This document shows, one piece after another, positions 19,535-31,109 of a stretch of 64,000 bases of DNA. This DNA comes from Pisolithus tinctorius (lineage: Eukaryota > Basidiomycota > Agaricomycetes > Boletales > Pisolithaceae). Both the position numbers and the translations under genes were made by a program. The stretch lies in assembly GCA_024663395.1 (NCBI GenBank), contig JANFAH010000059.1:1-64000 (forward strand), written 5' to 3'. The notes below the pieces were generated by a model, which was not told where the DNA came from, did not search any database, and saw nothing but the letters and a program-made list of their open reading frames with translations. Within the stretch, counting starts at the first letter, position 1, and each line of letters starts with the position of its first letter.

Positions 19535-20145
19535 GTTTGCTCGTTAGAGGAGAAGATCAAGCCAAGCACAAACCAGAGGCGAATCCCAGACTGTGGCAGT
19601 GTATTATGTAATCAGGTGCATGGAAGGATCAGTTCGACGAAAACCTTGGAAGCCTGTGCTACGCCTCGAACAGTCACATATTAGTTTGTAATCCTCGCAG
19701 ACAGTACTTTGTGTCCTTGTGAAATTGGCTGCTCATGCACCAATCGAACATTGGTAGTAGTGTTCGGTTGGTTCATGTGAGATTGATCCAGGTAAGGTTG
19801 CGTTGATGGCTTGGGGTTGGCACTGTAGATTGTTCCCATCATGCCATAGCTGCACTTGACGACTTGGATTTCTTAGTTGGTTGACTGTGGTTCCCCATGG
19901 CGACCTCAAGCCGTTTTCATTGACCCGCCAGGTTGTCACATTATGTACTGTAGGAGGTAAACCGTGATTCCATTTGTGCTTCCAAGGTCTAATTTTCTTT
20001 CAGAGAACTTGATTGAAATGTAATTTCGACGGGTGTGTCTCGCAGGAAGATTGATCGATGACCGGTACTATCCGCGGAATTGAGTACTTGTAACTCGATG
20101 GATTAGACTCGGACGACTGTCCCCTCTGCGACTTGTCGTCTTACC
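19535..20145. other. divergent intergenic region
   Basis: About 610 bp between the divergent starts of RPB6 and the RRM gene. It should hold both promoters. No coding frame, RNA gene or clear repeat was seen. Confidence 0.4.
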
Positions 20146-23100
20146 ATGCCACCACGAAACAACCCCCGCTCATGGGGCAGTCGCTTTGACCCTCTCACTC
20201 CTGCGGCTGACTCGATCACTCCTTCTCCCCAGTCGCAGACAGCTGGAAGTGCCGAGTCCAACAACTGTCCGCCAGACAGAGTTGTCCACGACGCTAGCAT
20301 TTTCATAGGATGGTAAGAGACGCGCCGCAGTCGTCGACCGTCGGCTAACAATGCCAGCCTCCCCTCCGGTGTTGATCATGCCACACTTTCGGCGTCCCTT
20401 GCTGAGCACTTATCACAGTACTCCGAGATTCAGGGTATTAAAGTCGTCCATGATTCCAAGGGCGGTACCTGCGCATTCATTCAGTGTCAGGTATCTTGCC
20501 TTTTCAAACCCGCAGTGGATTGTCTCATCCCTTTCCAAGGACCCTTTTACCGCGGCTACACTCCTGCAAACTCTCCGTGCTTTACCTCCATGCCAGTTTA
20601 TGGGACGATACTTGCGATATGAGCCTGCCAGGGCCTTCCGTACCCTCCTCATCTCTTACAGGTAACACGCAATTTCCCTATATGCGCATATATGCATCAG
20701 CTTTCTTCGCACTGATTACCATCTGACGCTTCCTCCAGGAGTCCGCGGCAATACAAAGGCAACGTGCACCCAGACGGGACTCCTATGGGCGTACCACATC
20801 AGCTTAACTGTGGCGAGTTCGTAGAGCTAGAATTGCCGACAGCTATGAAGCTCATCAAAACACCCGGCGCAAGGTCGTTTGGTTCATACGAACTGACTTA
20901 GATTCTCACCAGATTTACAGGAGGCGTACTATCCTGTACAACTCGGATGCCCTGAAAGATCACGGGTACGAGGGTATCAGCCTTCTTCTGGATCCCCTTC
21001 TTTATGATACAGAAGTAAATCCATATTTCCTTCCTTCTAGAAGTCACAACCCAATGCTCATCTGCGCCAGACGTTAAAGAAGATTGCCACACTGTTCGGG
21101 CCTGTCGAGCACTTCCGGCCCTACAAACTCCAGGAGGATACCTCACGGTGCAGTGGATATCTAAATCTACACAATAGCCCGCGCTCTGCGCTTATGGACC
21201 TCGGCTGTTGGGAAGTGAAATGGTGTCACCGTGACGATTGTGTGAGCGCTTGGATGGTGCATATACTGATTATTGTCATTGTCGTGCGCTGATATCCTAG
21301 CTCTTCGAAGACACTCCGCAGTGTCCCTCACTTAACAGTAACGTGGGCGCACCAATCACATTCGGAGAAGCACGGCCAGCAGCAGTCAAGCACCTCAAGC
21401 GCCTCACCTTCCAATCATACCTCGCAAGCATGGGGCAGCCACGTAGTCGCTCGTGATAGCCTGAACTCCCCTGAATGCTCCCGTTTCATTCCCTCTTTCC
21501 ATGGTCCTCCCATGAATCGTGATTCCTTCACTGACCAAGTCGATCTCATGCCGACGTTGTGGGTACGAAATGCCCCTACAACCCCGGATACCGGAATACA
21601 GCAGTGTCGACCCCGGGCAGCATCCCTCACTCAACCCAAAACCTTACCTCCATTACAGTCTAGCGAACAACTTTCGACGCCTTGCGGGTTAGCTTTGAAG
21701 AACCGATTTCAAGGACCTTTCCAGGCTGGCGGGATCGCCGAGGGTCCCGTTAATCACCCTTCACATGCTAGTGCTTCCAACCGGAGGATTATGTACTCTG
21801 CGACCTTCACTGCGCTCCCACCGACACATCCATCGTTCAGCGACTCAGGGGACGCTCATGACGTTAATCGGCAAGAAGTTCCATCGTCGCCCAAGCTCGT
21901 AGCATTTCCAGCTCCGAGCGAAGCTGGTGGACGCCGTTCTCGAACACCTGACGATGATTTCTCGATCATGTCACCTAGGGAATTCACCAGGCAACTGATG
22001 CAGTCATCATCATCTGAGGGAGACAATGTTGCCCGTGATCCTACGACGATCTTTGTTGGGGGCCTGCGGATGTCTGGCCCTAAGGCCTGGGTCGAAAGTA
22101 AGATTCGTGCGATATTTTCGAATTACGGAGGGGTCAAGGACGTTACCGTGGTTCGTCCTGGTCAGTCAGGTTTCAGACTTTGAGACCCTTTCCCACTGAC
22201 CACCGAACATCGACAGTGAACAATCGACCTGGCTATGCGTTTGTCAAGTTTGATAACACGGAATCACCTCTTCAAGCCATAAGCCGAGAGGTAGATTCCA
22301 CTCTGGCAGGTACAGACACAAATAATTAAAGCAAGTTTGCAGCACAATCGCATCGTAGACGGGCGACGGATTCGTGTGCAGCTACGGGATTTGCGTCCTT
22401 ACCGATGGAAGACTTTGCAGTCTATTTCCAGCCCGGAAGTTCAAGGTTCAGAACCGTCGACAGGTTCCGGTGAAGGATCTCAAGACAACCTGACACACGG
22501 GAAAACTGAAATGAGTAGCGTTACCGAGGACATGCGAGCTATCGACTTGAAAGATGTCTCTGCGGTCGCTGCCGTCCAAGATGCCCGCCCGCTTCACGAA
22601 GGGAATGACGAACATCATGCGAACCATGTCGTGCGGGGAGCGCAAGGCAGTCACCGAGCATTGACTGCCGTAGCAGTCCCCACACGCAACCAGCACCAAG
22701 GAACTGATAATAACACACCTCCGGGAACCGTAGATGTATTTCATACTAACGTGGCACTGGTGCCTCCACCGGTAACAGCTCATCCGGTACCTGCCTTTGC
22801 ATACTACCACCCTCAAGGATGGATGCCCGGTTTTGGACCATACTCTCACCCTCTATTAATCCCACATTACCCAGGATACCAAGTGGCCCCGCAAATGACA
22901 CCGCCATTTCTTCATGGATCCGGCGTGGAGGGTACACAAAGTCCCCTAGGCCCTGCGCCGCTCAATGGGCTCGAAAGTGGGACAATAGTGAGTCATTCAA
23001 ATACGTCCGCTGTCGAAGTGGAGGTGACAAGCTTCTCAGCCCTATACACTGTATCCACACGTGGTTGGCTACCCCTTCTCAGATGGAACTCGACCCGGGA

Positions 23101-23546
23101 CGGCTACCATGCCACCTAACCCCAACCATCATGTGCCAGCTCCTTTACCTCCCACTGGATTGCATCCAGGTGATCGGGGCCCGCCATTTCCCACGTCCCA
23201 TTCCCTGAATGGAGGAACTTCTTTCACTCCTGAGAACGAGAACTCGTCTTCTGTTACTTGGCGGCCTTACCCTCCCATGCAGTCACCACCTGTCTTCTTC
23301 CACCCATTCTCACAGCCGCTGCCATTTCCCGGCAATACTCTCGGACCGAACTTGTGGCTCCCCAATTATGGCTGGCACGAGGAAATGCTTCATCCATCAG
23401 CTGTACAGGCCCTCCCACGGCCGCTTATCCCATCCACCCACGAGGTAAATGTGGAACCAAGACTTCGCAACCATCCCTCTCGCCGACCGCACCGCAGGGA
23501 CGGGTACCACAGGAACAACCAGTCCCGTGCTCCGGCTGGCCGCTAG
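20146..23546 (+). CDS. RNA-binding protein with multiple RRM domains
   Basis: Ten-exon model, fully phase-consistent (970 aa): 20146-20312, 20358-20490, 20540-20661, 20739-20873, 20921-21014, 21071-21256, 21311-22160, 22217-22290, 22343-22987, 23040-23546. The first RRM starts at VVHDASIFIGCLPSGVD and contains FIQCQ. A second divergent RRM is seen at LKKIATLFGPVEHFRPYKL. A canonical third RRM has RNP2 TTIFVGGL and RNP1 RPGYAFVKF, and ends with IVDGRRIRVQLRD. Linkers are Ser/Pro-rich and the C-terminal 300 residues are dominated by Pro, His, Asn and Gly, as in cytoplasmic mRNA-binding proteins. The protein presumably binds mRNA, but no specific orthologue is recognised. Confidence 0.88.
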
Positions 23547-24548
23547 CTTCGGTGCTCTGCCTCGTCTAGTGGAGCGTCTGATCACGCCATTAATGCCAAC
23601 ACCACTCAGAAAGACGCGTAGAAGAATCCCATGCCTGCCAAAGACGAACCCTTCTGAGATCAGAACATTGGACAGTTTCTTTTTCATTTGCCGACTGAAT
23701 AATCCGAACACACATCGAAAATGATGACTGTAATTTCATGTACTCGTTATCATAATGTGCACCCTATATCGATTCCAGCCACTTTCGTCTTGCCACTCTT
23801 TCGTCCCCTTCCACACGTTAATGTGACATATGACACTCCAACCTTGCGCCAAAGCAAGAGGACTAGATGTCTCCTGTTCTGCTCCCTTACCGTTAAGTGT
23901 GGTTCCGAAGGCCCTGGTCTAATTTCGACGGTTTTACAAGTATTCCACATCCCAGTGATCTGTCGAATTTGATTCGTATTTACCACGTGATCAGCAAGCT
24001 GGATGGATTACGATTCTACGTAAGTTTTGTCATAAGGATCGTCAGGACACAAAGCATATACTCCTCGAGGAGGTAGAAATAGTATGGACGGATGAATGCA
24101 ATAAAAACAGCATTGTCGTGATTCGTCGAGATGTAGGTGCAGGGGGTATACGTGCTAGTCGATATGCAGTGAAATAAAATCGCCGTCAGCTGTCTGCGCG
24201 AATAAGATGGAAGAAGCAAGGTGGGCATGGTATCATCTCTGTACAATCGTGAGGCTGAATTAGGGTCCCCGGAGACCAGACTTCGAATAAGTATCGGATT
24301 AGGTTGTGTGTAGTGTAAAAAAGAATTCGCGGCCTTTCACTTCGAAAAAAAGTCCGTGAACTACCTCGCTAAGTAGCGAACGGATTACTCACTGCTACAA
24401 AGAAAGATGCAAGTGGGGTGTGGTCATGCTATTATGTTCTCTTGTGTCCGTAGGTCCAAGACAGATGTACACTGCCGACTCCGGCAATTTGCACCCGTGC
24501 GCGCACACGGCACACCTAGAAAATGAGAGTCAAACGCAACTGTACCCC
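23547..24548. other. intergenic region between converging genes
   Basis: About 1 kb holding the 3' ends of the RRM gene and of the minus-strand gene ending at 24549. Only short frames without motifs. No RNA gene or repeat recognised. Confidence 0.4.
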
Positions 24549-26230
24549 TCATTGAGCGTGGAAACGCACCATGTCCGCAACTTCGGCCTTCCGAAAGTTG
24601 ACATGAAGGTCGCCATTAGGCATTCTCGTGATCTGGTCTACCTCGCCAAAGGACTGTACATCAAGCATGAGCACGCCGCATAGAAAAAAAAGTCACAGAA
24701 ACATATCCTACTAACCTCGCACCACCTCTGGACAGCTTCCAAACGCGCATTGTCGTTGAGAGCAATTCCGCTAACAACGAGCTTCTTTCTGCGGGATTGG
24801 CTACTAATCGAGGACAGGGACACCCGGGGTCCGTTGTTCCGACTCGTGTATAAAACATGCGGTTGGGAAGACCCTTGCTCTTCAACGACCGCCTGGTTTG
24901 CGGCATTATGCGGACTCGACTTAGGCTTGTTCGTAAATGGCAGACGGAGAACACTCGCTTTCCGCGCTATGGTGCGGGACAAGCCAGGAGGACCAGGAAG
25001 GTTCAATGACGATCTAGGTTGGGACCATGCGCTTGGTGATGATGACATCCGAACATCGGGTTTGGACGGCTGTTGAAATGAGGTTCTTGATCTATCTGCC
25101 CGAGAACGGATGGAACCAAAAATAGACGAAGCCTTGGAGGGCGTGGACGACGGAATGGGAGAATCACCGTCGGCATCTATCTTGGTGGTCGCAGTAGGGG
25201 TCGAAGAGAAGGTATTTGTGGATGATGACATGCTTGGTCGTGAACGATCAAGAGTAACGTCGGCGGGACTCAGAAGACGGTTGTCGGGGACCGAAGCAGA
25301 TTGGAAATGACCAAGAACAGACGGCCGCCATCGCCATGCAGAATTTTCAGGCACCTGAAGACCTGCATGGGGTGGTGAGCTTTGGGAACTCGAACTTCGG
25401 GCATGCTGGCCCGCCAGACTTGCTTTGGAGCTGGAACCCGCGCGAGATGATTTGTGGAACATGGATAGCTTGGAAGGATTACGGGACGTCGTCGACGACA
25501 TTGAAGGAGATGCAGGACGTATTGAGAAATGGAAATTACGGGATGAGGGTGCAGCATTTGAGTGTCGAATTGTTGCATCTGAGAGCGCCTGCTCGTGTGA
25601 TGCCTAAGGAAATTATGCATGAGGTTGGGAATTAAATCGGACATAAGTGGCATACCTTTACTTGAACGGGTTGGTCAGCTGGATAGGTTGGCGCTTCAAC
25701 GTTATCGACCAGGATATAGTCGTGAGTACTTGCACCGTCCTCGCATGTCCGACCATGGGTAGTGGTGCCGAGATTCGGGTAGGCAAGATATGGATTGCAC
25801 CGAGTGCCAACGGGATCCACATGAGAGAGGTCGTCGATATCGGAAGGCGTGGATAGGCCTGATTGATTCGGGAGTTCTGCGAGCCATCGCGATAGACGAC
25901 TTGAACGCCTCCGCAGGGATGGATTTGGCAGATATAGAGAGGCAAATGGGTCCTCGTCCAATAAATCATTTGCGCGCGCCGACGCGTCTTTTCTCCGAGA
26001 AAGAAGGCTCGGAGGAGAGCTGGCGTGCAGGGGTTGACCCTCTCCTGTGAAAGGGATGCGTGAGTCCGTTATCCAAAAAAAAAGAGAAGAAAAAAAAAAA
26101 AAAAAAGCCTACGAGATGCTCTAGGGAGATACTTTGCTGTTTCATTGCTGAGATGTGAGGCGAGTGATCTGGGTGGGTTACTAGACACAGACGCGGAGGC
26201 CAAAGACGCGGATAGCTGGTCGACGGACAT
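24549..26230 (-). CDS. Ser-rich protein with C-terminal RRM-like fold
   Basis: Four exons on the minus strand: 26230-26113, 26044-25656, 25603-24716, 24653-24549 (499 aa, all phases agree). Residues 1-400 are largely disordered and Ser/Pro-rich, with a conserved-looking patch DEDPFASLYLPNPSLRRR near residue 70. The last about 60 residues form an RRM-like unit: KKLVVSGIALNDN (first strand), a helix LEAVQRWCE, SFGEVDQITRMPNGDLHVNF, then a helix KAEVADMVRF. No orthologue name can be given. The start is taken at the ATG at 26230; an upstream frame has only non-ATG starts. Intron 1 (26112-26045) contains an unusually long T-run. Confidence 0.75.
26075..26106 (+). repeat. A-rich homopolymer tract
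   Basis: 32 bp of A interrupted by only a few G. On the minus strand this is a T-run inside intron 1 of the neighbouring gene, between donor and acceptor, where it may act as an extended polypyrimidine tract. Its length may vary between strains or be affected by sequencing error. Confidence 0.8.
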
Positions 26231-26514
26231 ATTATTAGGCGATACGAATGGTTGTAGGAGGGGGGTATACGGGGGAAGAAAGGAGCGTCCCTCTGGAGTG
26301 AGCGGTGGGTCGACGCCTCTCACTATCTTGGAATATCAGTGCATGTGCATGGAACCAACACGCCAACTCTGCTTGAAACGAGGCCGGCTGCCACACTCCA
26401 CTCCGCATATTCGGGTTGCCTATTTCGGGTGGGCCAATGTGATTATATAATCCATACATCTCAAAATACTATGTAACTGGAGGGCTACATCAGCGTGTGT
26501 TCCATGACAGGAAG

Positions 26515-27500
26515 TCATGATGTGCCTTGTGCACTTGCTGTATCGCCAATCATAATCTCCTGTGCCACCTGCACCGGACCGATCGTATCCATCACCTTGT
26601 GCGCAATGGCAGCGAAGAGTTTGGCTGACGTTGTCTTCCGATACTTCTCTATCACCTCAAAAGCCTTATCGCTGCTTCGCTCCCGTCCTCCGCCGGCTTC
26701 GTTAGGCGGCTCTGCAGCGTCCAGAAGAGTGACTAACTCGGGGTCAAGCGGCATTCTACCCAGGAACGGCAAACCTTCCCGCTTTGCCATCTCTTCTCCC
26801 CCTCCCGTAGAGAACACGTTGCTAACTTCCCCACAGCATGGGCAGACGTACCCACTCATATTCTCGATTATTCCCAAAACTGGTAGATTGACCGCACGGG
26901 TAAACGAGAGACACTTCATCGCATCCAGTAGAGCGACCGCCTGGGGAGTAGTCACGATAACCGCTGATAATCGCGAGTGTACCGGTGCCAGGTGTTCTAG
27001 TAACGATAGATGTTCGTCAGAAGTACCTACACATACTGAATTGAGTGTCGTAAAATGGACAGCTGGAATCCGCACGCACCGGGAGGCGTGTCTATTATGA
27101 GATAATCTAGTTCTCCCCATCTCACGTCACTCAAAAACTGCCTGATCATGGCATTCTTCTTCGGGCCCCTCCATACGACGGAGTCACCTCTGTTCTTCAA
27201 CAGAAATCCAATGCTCATACATGCCAGTCTCGGAACGCCCTGGCCATGGGCATCTGCATACACCGGAACCCAGCCGTCGCTACTCTGATGGATGCCGTGA
27301 CCATCAAGACCGAGCATGCGTGGTAGCGAAGGACCTGTCAAATCGACATCGAGAAGACCTATGTGTGCGGTCGGCGACGACGCATGAAGGCTGAGAGCGA
27401 GCTGTGTGGAAACAGATGATTTCCCGACGCCTCCCTTGCCCGAACATACGATAATTATGTGCTTGATTGGATTTACCCGTCGAGCGACCGGGGTCGTCAT
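26515..27500 (-). CDS. CFD1: cytosolic Fe-S cluster assembly factor CFD1 (NUBP2)
   Basis: P-loop NTPase which, with NBP35, forms the scaffold of the cytosolic iron-sulfur assembly pathway. Two exons: 27500-27080 and 27026-26515 (310 aa), matching the usual size. It begins [20 protein letters not shown] and has the deviant Walker [10 protein letters not shown], a [10 protein letters not shown] block, [10 protein letters not shown] (intron after the first G base) and the C-terminal cluster-binding motif CPCC in YVCPCCGE. It lacks the N-terminal ferredoxin-like Cys extension of NBP35, which identifies it as CFD1. A short Gly/Arg/Glu insert (EAGGGRERS) lies after [11 protein letters not shown]. 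Confidence 0.94.
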
Positions 27501-27872
27501 CGATGAAAATCAAAGGAAGATTACATAAACCAACACCCAGACTCTCATGTCCATGCCATCTGGCACTGCCAAGTATCTCACGTTCTTGTCTTTTTCCCTT
27601 CCAGTTGTTCTCCGTAAATACCTTGCTTTCTTACCCTTGTTGGGGCCATCGGAGTTCTGAACCGCATACAGTCGGAGACGAGGTGGTTTTTGATCATCAA
27701 ATGAGTGTGCCATCTTTATAAGTCCCTCTAGGTCTTGGTTGACAATATATTTTGGTAAACACGAAGTAGCACCACCAGCTAGCTACTCATACATATCACT
27801 CTAGGATGCAAAACACTTGAACACGAAGGAGGCTCTTCCACTGACTTGCTGCGAGATCTGTGCACGCCATCT
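27501..27872. other. short intergenic gap
   Basis: Upstream region of CFD1 and downstream region of the next minus-strand gene. A 67-codon minus-strand frame (27713-27510) with basic composition is visible but has no family signature or splice context, so it is not called. Confidence 0.4.
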
Positions 27873-28709
27873 TCAGGATTCCAGCCTGCTCATTAGCAAA
27901 CTGTCAACCAGAATCTGAGAAAGGTGAAGCGGTGCATGAGTCCATCGCACTTCATCGGTGGGTGCCCTGCGAAACTTTGTCAACCATACCCCAACAGCAG
28001 GAAAGGTGGTAGGCTAACCTTCCGAAACAGAATTGTGCCTGCTGGAATAAGAGAAGAGAGACAACCAACCAGAGGCGTGATCCCTGTCCAGCACGTTTGT
28101 AGCCTATTTTTGTTGCAAGAGGCGCGTAGGTCGTGTAGAACCACAGTGCCCAGAGGAAAATCGCGCTCTCAACGATAAAATGTGCGACAGCGTGATCTAG
28201 CAGACCAGCGCCGTGCGCGCTCTGCTCCGGGGGGTAAAGCTTGATGTCTGTGGTAGTGATGGATGCGTCAAACCTACACTTGGGATGAACCACAGCAGCG
28301 CCCCGTACCGGGTCTGTGCGACGGAAGTTCGAGGAAGAAATGGCTGAAGGTCACACTGAATACGGCAGCTACTTCCTTGGCTTTCACTCTACGATCCGAC
28401 AGCAATATGTATGCGACAGTCAAAGCAACACCTGTGTATTGGTTATTCCATCGTCGAGAGATTCCTTTGCAACTGACCTGTGGCTGCTATTCCGACAAGG
28501 GAGTGACTGTAGGGATAATCGGTAGCATATGGGAAGCACCCCCCACGTCGTGCAGTTTCTTCATGCGCTTGAAAGCGCTCTATGCCGAACAAGTTGAGTA
28601 TGGAGAAGGTGGCATCTGGAAGGAATCCTGCTAAAGTGAGCAGCCACAGGGGAACTCCTGGTGCGAACACCTTGGCCACCAGACCTGGAGCTACGTGTCC
28701 GATCCACAT
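27873..28709 (-). CDS. integral membrane protein, YdjM-like putative metal-dependent hydrolase
   Basis: Four exons on the minus strand: 28709-28478, 28431-28309, 28247-28019, 27966-27873 (225 aa, phases agree). The N-terminus MWIGHVAPGLVAKVFAPGVP followed by LLTLAGFLPD, then YPYSHSLVGI and SHRPDIKLYP, matches the pattern of the YdjM/DUF457 family (His and Asp residues at membrane edges: GH, PD, SHS, SHRPD). Four or five hydrophobic segments can be seen, including VALTVAYILL, AVAHFIVESAIFLWALWFY and WLVVSLLLFQQA. These proteins are annotated as membrane-bound metal-dependent hydrolases; the substrate in fungi is unknown. The short C-terminal tail beyond the last helix is variable. Confidence 0.8.
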
Positions 28710-29849
28710 TGTTCAATAAGATGGACTAAGGGTGCCACCTGGAGATGAGATGAAGCATTGCGACGGTTTATATAGTACCGATTTTCAAACTAAGGGACCG
28801 ACGTCATCGACGACGTCGAGAGACAACCACATTCGTCACGGTAGGGCGCACCGCCCCTAATTCGTTCGAACGTTCACCAACTTACCGATCGAGTCGCCCA
28901 TATGAAACTTACCGGTTACATTTTAGGCCTTCGAAGAGGGGCCCCACAAGTCCACGGCGGTGCAATAAATACGGTACGCCACACATACACCGGGTCGATC
29001 GTGTACCCAAGGACCCGTACTGTGCATCGGAATTTATCTAGCGGATGCCTGTGTCGCAGCCTGTATTAGTTAGCAGTTGTACTCACATGGACACTGGTCG
29101 TCTATTCACCCGGTTTCATAATCACGGATCCGGTCCACAACTCGAACGTCTTGGAGCGGACGGCTATGTACATAAGATGAGCACACGTGTGCACGCCATG
29201 CCACCTGTATCCTGCTGATTACGCTGACGCGTATACGGAATGTTGTCGTACTAGTAATGATGCAAGATTATCGTGGATTTTAAGCTCCGCCGTTGTGTTG
29301 GTTGGCTGGTTCCCACGAAGCCTTGTCCTGCGTCGCCTCTCTGCGCTCTCCTCTTCGCCTCTTCTTTGGTCTCTCCCACTCATCTCCACCGCTGCTCATC
29401 CCCCCAACTCCTAGCTGACCTCCAGGGAGCTCCTCTCTACGTGACAAGCACCAGGTTTTTTTTTCTTCCTCTCTCAGTGAGTCCACTTCAGTCCAGCCGT
29501 GTGGTTTTTGCAACCATCGCACCACATGTCCACTTGAGCGCCTCAAGGCGACCACGTTGCCTTTTGACTCCTCAGACGAGCGTGATACGTGAGGCCACCT
29601 TTGATCCTCTGGCCCGCTCTCCACTCCCTGGGGTAGCTGTGGCGCTTGTCTGAGTTCGCCATCCCGCAGTCGCAGTCCGGCCGGTTCTACACAGCAAGTA
29701 ATGGAGAATCTGCTAACGAATCGAGACACTGCTTTACACACCTTTTCCACCTGCTTCTTGTTATTTTAGCTTTCTTGCATGCCCTAGCTCTGCATACTCA
29801 CTCTGTTGTCCAGCCGTATCACCAGCCCCGTCGTACAGTTATTGCTACC
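28710..29849. other. intergenic region upstream of casein kinase 1
   Basis: About 1.1 kb without a supported gene. The part nearest the kinase gene (about 29320-29490) is pyrimidine-rich with a T-run near 29457 followed by CTTCCTCTCTC, as seen in promoters of highly expressed fungal genes. It is likely promoter plus a long 5' UTR, perhaps with a leader intron. Confidence 0.4.
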
Positions 29850-31109
29850 ATGACAGACAACCCAACCCATAGACTTGACCTCCGTGTCGGTGGAAAGTAC
29901 AGGCTCGGCAAGAAGATAGGCTCGGGCTCATTCGGTACGCAGGGTCATTGTGTGCTTGAATGCATGCCCACCCTAACCACTCCCCAGGTGACATCTATCT
30001 CGGAATCAACATCATCTCCGGCGAAGAAGTGGCCATCAAGCTCGAGTCTGTCAAAGCAAAGCACCCTCAGTTGGAATACGAGTCCAAAGTTTACAAGACT
30101 CTGGCCGGCGGTGTCGGCGTTCCGTTTGTCAGGTGGTTCGGCACAGAGTGTGACTACAACGCGATGGTCTTGGACTTGCTCGGTCCGTCCCTCGAGGACC
30201 TCTTCAACTTTTGCAGCCGCAAGTTTAGCCTTAAGACCGTGCTGTTGCTGGCTGACCAGTTGGTTCGTAAACACATTTTGATCTTTTTCCCACCTAATTC
30301 ACATCTCCAGATCTCTCGCATCGAGTATATTCATTCCCGCAATTTTATCCATCGCGACATCAAGCCCGACAACTTCTTGATGGGGATCGGGAAACGAGGC
30401 AACCAAGTCAACATTATTGACTTTGGTCTTGCAAAGAAGTACCGTGACCCCAAGACTCATCTGCACATCCCGTACAGGGAGAACAAGAATCTCACAGGGA
30501 CCGCCCGCTATACTTCGATCAACACTCACTTGGGCGTCGAACAGGCCCGCCGGGATGATCTGGAGTCCCTTGCTTACGTGCTCATGTATTTCCTCCGTGG
30601 CGCACTTCCCTGGCAGGGCCTCAAGGCCGCCACCAAGAAGCAGAAGTACGATCGTATCATGGAGAAGAAGATGACTACTCCCACGGACTTGCTGTGCCGC
30701 GGCTTCCCTAATGAATTTGGCATTTTCCTCAATTACACTCGTGCGCTTCGGTTCGACGACAAGCCCGACTACTCCTACCTCCGCAAGCTCTTCCGTGACC
30801 TCTTCGTTCGCGAGGGCTTCCAGTATGACTACGTCTTCGACTGGAGCGTTCAGCGCGGCGCTCCCGAGGACGGTAGTGCCGGCACGAGTCAGAAGGCGAG
30901 CGCTGGCAGAAGAAAGGTGGTCCAAGAGGAAGAAGACCACCGTGCCAGTGACAGGATGTAGGTGCCGCACCCATTCCCTTTGTTGTTGTTTGACTCTCTA
31001 AATCATTGCTAGGCTTCGTTCGCAGACCCGTCAGCTGCAAGCCAATGCTGCTGGTACTGTAGGCCAACAACGTGGTGCAACTCGTGGAAGGGAAGGTGAT
31101 ATTTGGTAA
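29850..31109 (+). CDS. casein kinase 1 (Hhp1/Hrr25 type)
   Basis: Ser/Thr kinase of the CK1 delta/epsilon group, acting in DNA repair, vesicle transport, meiosis and clock phosphorylation. Four exons: 29850-29934, 29988-30262, 30311-30957, 31013-31109 (367 aa). The catalytic domain is complete: GSGSFG and DIYLG (intron inside the glycine loop), [30 protein letters not shown], and [13 protein letters not shown], which replaces the APE of other kinases as usual for CK1. The C-terminal tail is short, charged and Gln-rich, and ends in DIW. It is shorter than yeast Hrr25 (494 aa). Membrane-anchored Yck-type CK1 has a C-terminal Cys pair, absent here, so the kinase should be nuclear or cytosolic. 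Confidence 0.95.

Noticed and set aside
26075..26106. The A-rich tract as the tail of a retroposed gene or LINE
   Set aside because: It lies between a valid donor and acceptor of an intron on the other strand, and no target duplication or retroposon sequence flanks it.
27510..27713. A 67-codon minus-strand frame upstream of CFD1
   Set aside because: CFD1 has a standard N-terminus of its own and the small frame has no recognisable homology or splice link.
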